A stretch of DNA of 6,301 nucleotides from Deltaproteobacteria bacterium (lineage in GTDB: Bacteria > Desulfobacterota > Desulfomonilia > UBA1062). Under the pieces are notes generated by a model. The model was not told where the DNA came from, did no database searches, and saw only the letters and a list, made by a program, of their open reading frames with translations. The translations under genes were made by a program, and so were the position numbers. The stretch lies in assembly GCA_016934135.1 (NCBI GenBank), contig JAFGTK010000144.1, positions 1 through 6,301 on the forward strand, in the 5' to 3' direction. Shown one piece after another: positions 6,213 to 6,301 of the stretch (position 1 is the first letter of the stretch; every line of letters starts with the position of its first letter).

Positions 6213-6301
6213 TCAACTAAGAGACAGCAGATAAGACCTAAGATTGGTTTTTGCCTGCTTCAATCCCAGCTTGTCCCGGATATTGTTCCTGTGAAATTCT
6301 A
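6213..6301 (-). CDS. LuxR/FixJ-type HTH regulator, C-terminal end (partial)
   Basis: On the minus strand a frame runs from the window edge to TGA at 6213-6215. It encodes 28 full residues: EFHRNNIRDKLGL, then KQAKTNLRSYLLSLS. The split codon before Glu ends in TA, which allows the Val expected there. This is the recognition-helix end of the LuxR/FixJ-type helix-turn-helix (pattern TVEFHRNNIRxKLGLxxxxxNLRSYLLSL), the form common in deltaproteobacterial PAS or response-regulator proteins. The N-terminal sensory or receiver part lies outside the window. The gene is convergent with the exporter operon, so its promoter is elsewhere, and no link in function can be claimed from position. The only structure downstream of its stop that could slow polymerase is the REP doublet at 6107-6180. 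Confidence 0.85.
   Translation of the reverse strand, partial: EFHRNNIRDKLGLKQAKTNLRSYLLSLS

Overview
The window looks like a chromosomal piece of a Gram-negative bacterium. It has a protein with an outer-membrane barrel signature, a periplasmic LolA-like protein and an RND pump. Moderate GC content, the cassette type and the tail of a LuxR-type regulator at the right edge suggest a Desulfobacterota-like (deltaproteobacterial) host. That placement is an inference from protein style; no rRNA or marker gene is present.

Layout, left to right. (1) Positions 1-912: the 3' part of an unrecognised, very acidic, strand-rich protein whose start lies outside the window. (2) Positions 913-1255: a 343-bp regulatory gap with a candidate sigma70 promoter, a perfect TATAAT box and three palindromes. 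Two of these share the half-site TTCATTAT, and one overlaps the TATAAT box. (3) Positions 1256-5985: a tight three-gene operon. It encodes an RND-superfamily (MMPL/COG1033 type) exporter, a LolA-like 'outer membrane lipoprotein-sorting' periplasmic protein, and a DUF1302-like outer-membrane beta-barrel. The first two genes overlap in ATGA; the second and third are separated by 3 bp, and the third starts with TTG. (4) Positions 6015-6053: a strong rho-independent terminator. (5) Positions 6107-6180: a REP doublet (REPIN-like element) whose two hairpins differ by a compensatory base-pair change. (6) Positions 6213-6301, minus strand: the C-terminal end of a LuxR/FixJ-type helix-turn-helix regulator, convergent with the operon.

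Taken together, the operon supplies one component per envelope compartment: inner-membrane pump, soluble periplasmic carrier and outer-membrane barrel. The simplest reading is a route that moves a hydrophobic or lipid-like molecule (or a lipoprotein) from inner to outer membrane, with no HlyD-type adaptor and no TolC. The substrate cannot be read from the sequence. The palindromes upstream suggest control by a dimeric DNA-binding protein, probably a repressor, whose gene is not in the window.
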